Assembly: GCA_030142905.1 (NCBI GenBank)
Contig: JASJOG010000015.1
Coordinates: 749,001 to 813,000, forward strand
Reading direction: 5' to 3'
Source of the DNA: Heliopora coerulea
Lineage: Eukaryota > Cnidaria > Anthozoa > Scleralcyonacea > Helioporidae
Length of the DNA stretch: 64,000 nt
The position numbers and the translations under genes are program-made. Positions 61,467-64,000 of this stretch are shown here, in pieces. The notes under the pieces were generated by a model. That model made no database searches. It saw nothing but the letters and a program-made list of their open reading frames with translations, and was not told where the DNA came from. The first letter of the stretch is position 1, and every line of letters begins with the position of its first letter.

Positions 61467-64000
61467 TGTTCACACTTGGTATTATAGCATAACCAAATAC
61501 TGTTATAGGCTCAGCCTAAATATTTTAATTTAGCTCAAAACTGTCACTGATTATCCAAATATGTTGTCTTGATGTTCAGTTTTCTATTGATGGGGGATAA
61601 AAATTTGCCCAATATACAATTTAAAATATTTCATCTCAGGCTAAATTTGTATACAATGTTAAATCTACCTGTGTCAAAAAGTCAACTTGGTTTCTCCCAT
61701 TAATACAGTTGATCTGGGTGAAAAAATTCCAGTTTCCCACAAATTATAGTTGAAATCCTATAGAAATAAAATGAGAAAAATCTAAGACAATGAAATACTG
61801 TACTATAAGACATAATTTATAGTTCTTGATTATTGTTAATGATAATTTGTACTCAATAATTATAGAACATATTCTTCAGATTTCAAATGTTGCAATATAG
61901 GATAATTCTGAAAAAGAATTCTGTTACTCTGGTGCTCTGTCCCTAAAAGGAAATTTTTGTTGTATTCAGTGGTTTATTTAATCGTTTAAGTGTCAATTTG
62001 CATTCTTTAGATAGAGTTCATTCATTAATAAAGTTCATGGGATCTGCTTTTCTGCCTTACATGATTGCTATCTTCAATGTTGTAATGACTACAGTCATTG
62101 ACTCAACTTGAATCTGATCCAATTTTCACTTTTTGAAGGACTCAACTCTAGTCACTTCTTGTGGCCATCAAAAGTTATCTATCTTTTTATGGGCACAATT
62201 TGTAACAACTTTTCACTGATACAACTGTAAGTATAATATTGTTGTTCATAATGGGCATGATAATGCTATTACTAAAAAAATAGAGATAAAAATGTGGAAA
62301 TCCAAAATGTTGCCCCTTGAATTCTTTTACTTAGACAGCACAACAAATATACATAAGAACTGAACCAAAAAAGCAGTTGGAAAAAGTCTCTTGGGATGAA
62401 AAAATCTCCAATTAAAGTATTTGGAGAATGTGGCAAGACATGTTCACAGATGCCCTGGCAAGGAATTTAATGCCGAATGCCTGACACCCATTGCTAAGCA
62501 AAGTGGGGGGAAAAACCCAGGTTTAGGGGTGTTTGACTGTCATAAGTGTCAGTCATATCTACCACATAGAATGTTTTTTGCATCAGAATATATAAAAGCA
62601 AATTTTAATGCACCACACAGGTTACCATCATTTGTGCAGTTAGGAGGTATAAACATCAAATCCTATTTCAGCAGGACAATGACCCAAAACATACAACAAA
62701 GTCAACAGAAAAACTACACTGAACCACTTCAGTAGTTAGTTAAAGATGGTTCATTAGCCCATCCAGTCCCCTGATCTTAAATGGAAAACCTATGGCAGGG
62801 GCTGTAAACATAACTTTACCATGCCTGACCTCAGTCCTCAAACAAAGACTAGCTTTTTGCAGTTCTTAAAGGGGTGCTTCACCTATATTTGTCGTTAAAA
62901 TTGACTAGACTTTGACCATCAATAATTAACAGTTTTTTAGCTCCAAAATATGAAAAGCCTGTAGTTTTATGAAAAGTATGGACTGTCAGTTAAAAGTTGA
63001 AATATTATTTTACCCAATTTGAATGCCTGGATTGTAATATGAGATCAAATAAACCACTTCTACATCCAGTAATATAATCTTTTCTTCCTTTGTTTCCATT
63101 TTCTATTCTGTTGTGACTTCTGAATTAATACAAAAGTCTTTTCATCTAGATATTTGATGGTTTACTTGTTTGAATGCCCATGCATTTTGATTCACTCTAA
63201 ATGCTCTATGTATTATAGGCTATGATACAGTCATTTTGATGCTCCTTCATCTTCAAAATTCGACAGATTACCCACACCACAGCATTACCTGCACTGGTTA
63301 TGTATTTTAGCAAAATTAACAGATAACCCAAAGGTAATTGCCCGGAAAATACAGTAAATATACCTTCACATGCCACTGCATGCCTGCATTGGGTTAGGCA
63401 TGCAGTGCTCTGCACACTTGCCATTTTCCTCAGCCAAAGGCTTGTGTATGGCATTACTAATTAGCCAACATCAATTTCTGAAGTGCATCCTTGGCCTATA
63501 ACAGTTTAACCAACCCAGCAGCTAATCCACTAAAAGGTGATATGATGATCTCACTACATGTATGCTGAATAAAATTGTCTGGCATGAGCCAGAATAAAAT
63601 TTTTAAGTGCACCATTGCTCCATACCTAATATACTGGGGTCACTTATACATCAAGTTCACAAATGTTTGAATATCTCGATGATATACAGAGGCCAGTTTT
63701 ATGTACCCTTAATGGCTCATTCTGTTGGCAAATCCTCACAAATGACCAGTGACAGTCATGCATTGAACAACCAAACCAAAACCTTATGTGCTAAATATTT
63801 AGTTAGGCACATTCTGGAAAATTTAAGTTCATCTTCCTCAAATCAGGACAGCCCTACTAAGCAATCAGGACTTCTACACCGGATAAGCTATCAGGGCTAT
63901 GTACAACCAGTCCCTGAAGAAAACAGGTTTTGGGACACCACTGATCAAACTCAAATTTGCTTGTGCACATCACCAATAAACCCAGCAATAGGCAGTAGAT
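61467..64000 (-). repeat. Right arm of large inverted repeat (cut by window end)
   Basis: Reverse complement of 37679-40887 without the hAT insertion. The match is still running at base 64000, so the arm extends further. It contains the 82-residue frame (63454-63206) and the 104-residue frame (62421-62735) found in the left arm. The inner end lies at 61467 ('tgttcacactt'). Confidence 0.95.
62379..62806 (+). pseudogene. Tc1/mariner-like transposase relic, right copy
   Basis: Plus-strand copy of the relic in the left arm. An open 104-residue frame at 62421-62735 includes VHRCPGKEFNAECLTPIAKQ, which fits the Tc1 segment before the GGGS-MVWG strand. After a frame change, FQQDNDPKHTTK at about 62665-62700 marks the catalytic core, followed by broken QSPDL and MENLW. 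The lesions match those of the left copy, so the decay predates, or was homogenised with, the arm duplication. Confidence 0.8.

Noticed and set aside
37679..64000. Polinton/Maverick giant transposon
   Set aside because: Long inverted arms fit, but no DNA polymerase B, retroviral-type integrase, ATPase or capsid frame is present in the interior.

Overview
This is eukaryotic, metazoan DNA. Genes are split by GT-AG introns, the families are animal ones (rhotekin, CARD, TIR, Tudor/MYND, homeobox, CCCH-WWE-PARP), and the DNA is AT-rich with many transposon relics. The mix of genes and the compact introns suggest an invertebrate, most likely an anthozoan cnidarian such as a coral. That taxonomic call is inference; no marker gene in the window proves it.

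Positions 1-31,640 are gene-rich. (1) The 3' part of a rhotekin-like Rho effector gene (+, 1-4935) converges tail-to-tail on (2) a two-exon CARD-TIR gene (-, 5544-6864). (3) A second, broken CARD exon (-, 8023-8293) lies just upstream of (4) a large germline-type Tudor gene (+, 8688-20084) encoding one RRM, one MYND finger and six Tudor domains. Its introns hold a piggyBac fragment, two fold-back repeats and a triplicated 190-bp repeat. (5) A two-exon Not-type homeobox gene lies on - (22430-23915). (6) A PARP12/ZAP-like gene lies on + (27839-31638). For the CARD-TIR, Tudor, Not and PARP genes I placed every intron on GT-AG sites, and the summed exons are divisible by three; the rhotekin exons also stay in frame to the stop.

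From 31,640 to 37,678 I see no gene, only a hAT transposase relic. The rest, 37,679 to the window end, is one large structure. Two inverted arms of about 2.5 kb (37,679-40,887 and 61,467-64,000, the right one cut by the window edge) each carry the same decayed Tc1-like transposase. They enclose about 15.6 kb of a 168-bp satellite (about 92 copies, with a 16-monomer higher-order periodicity), a 66-bp EcoRI-site minisatellite with a 260-bp higher-order unit, and about 3.4 kb of unassigned DNA. A 675-bp hAT-type element with 8-bp target duplication sits only in the left arm; the right arm keeps the empty site.

The CARD-TIR and PARP12-like genes belong to innate-immunity families and the Tudor gene to the piRNA/germ-granule family. 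Nothing in the sequence shows that these genes are functionally linked. The palindrome-flanked satellite block is the most unusual part of the window.
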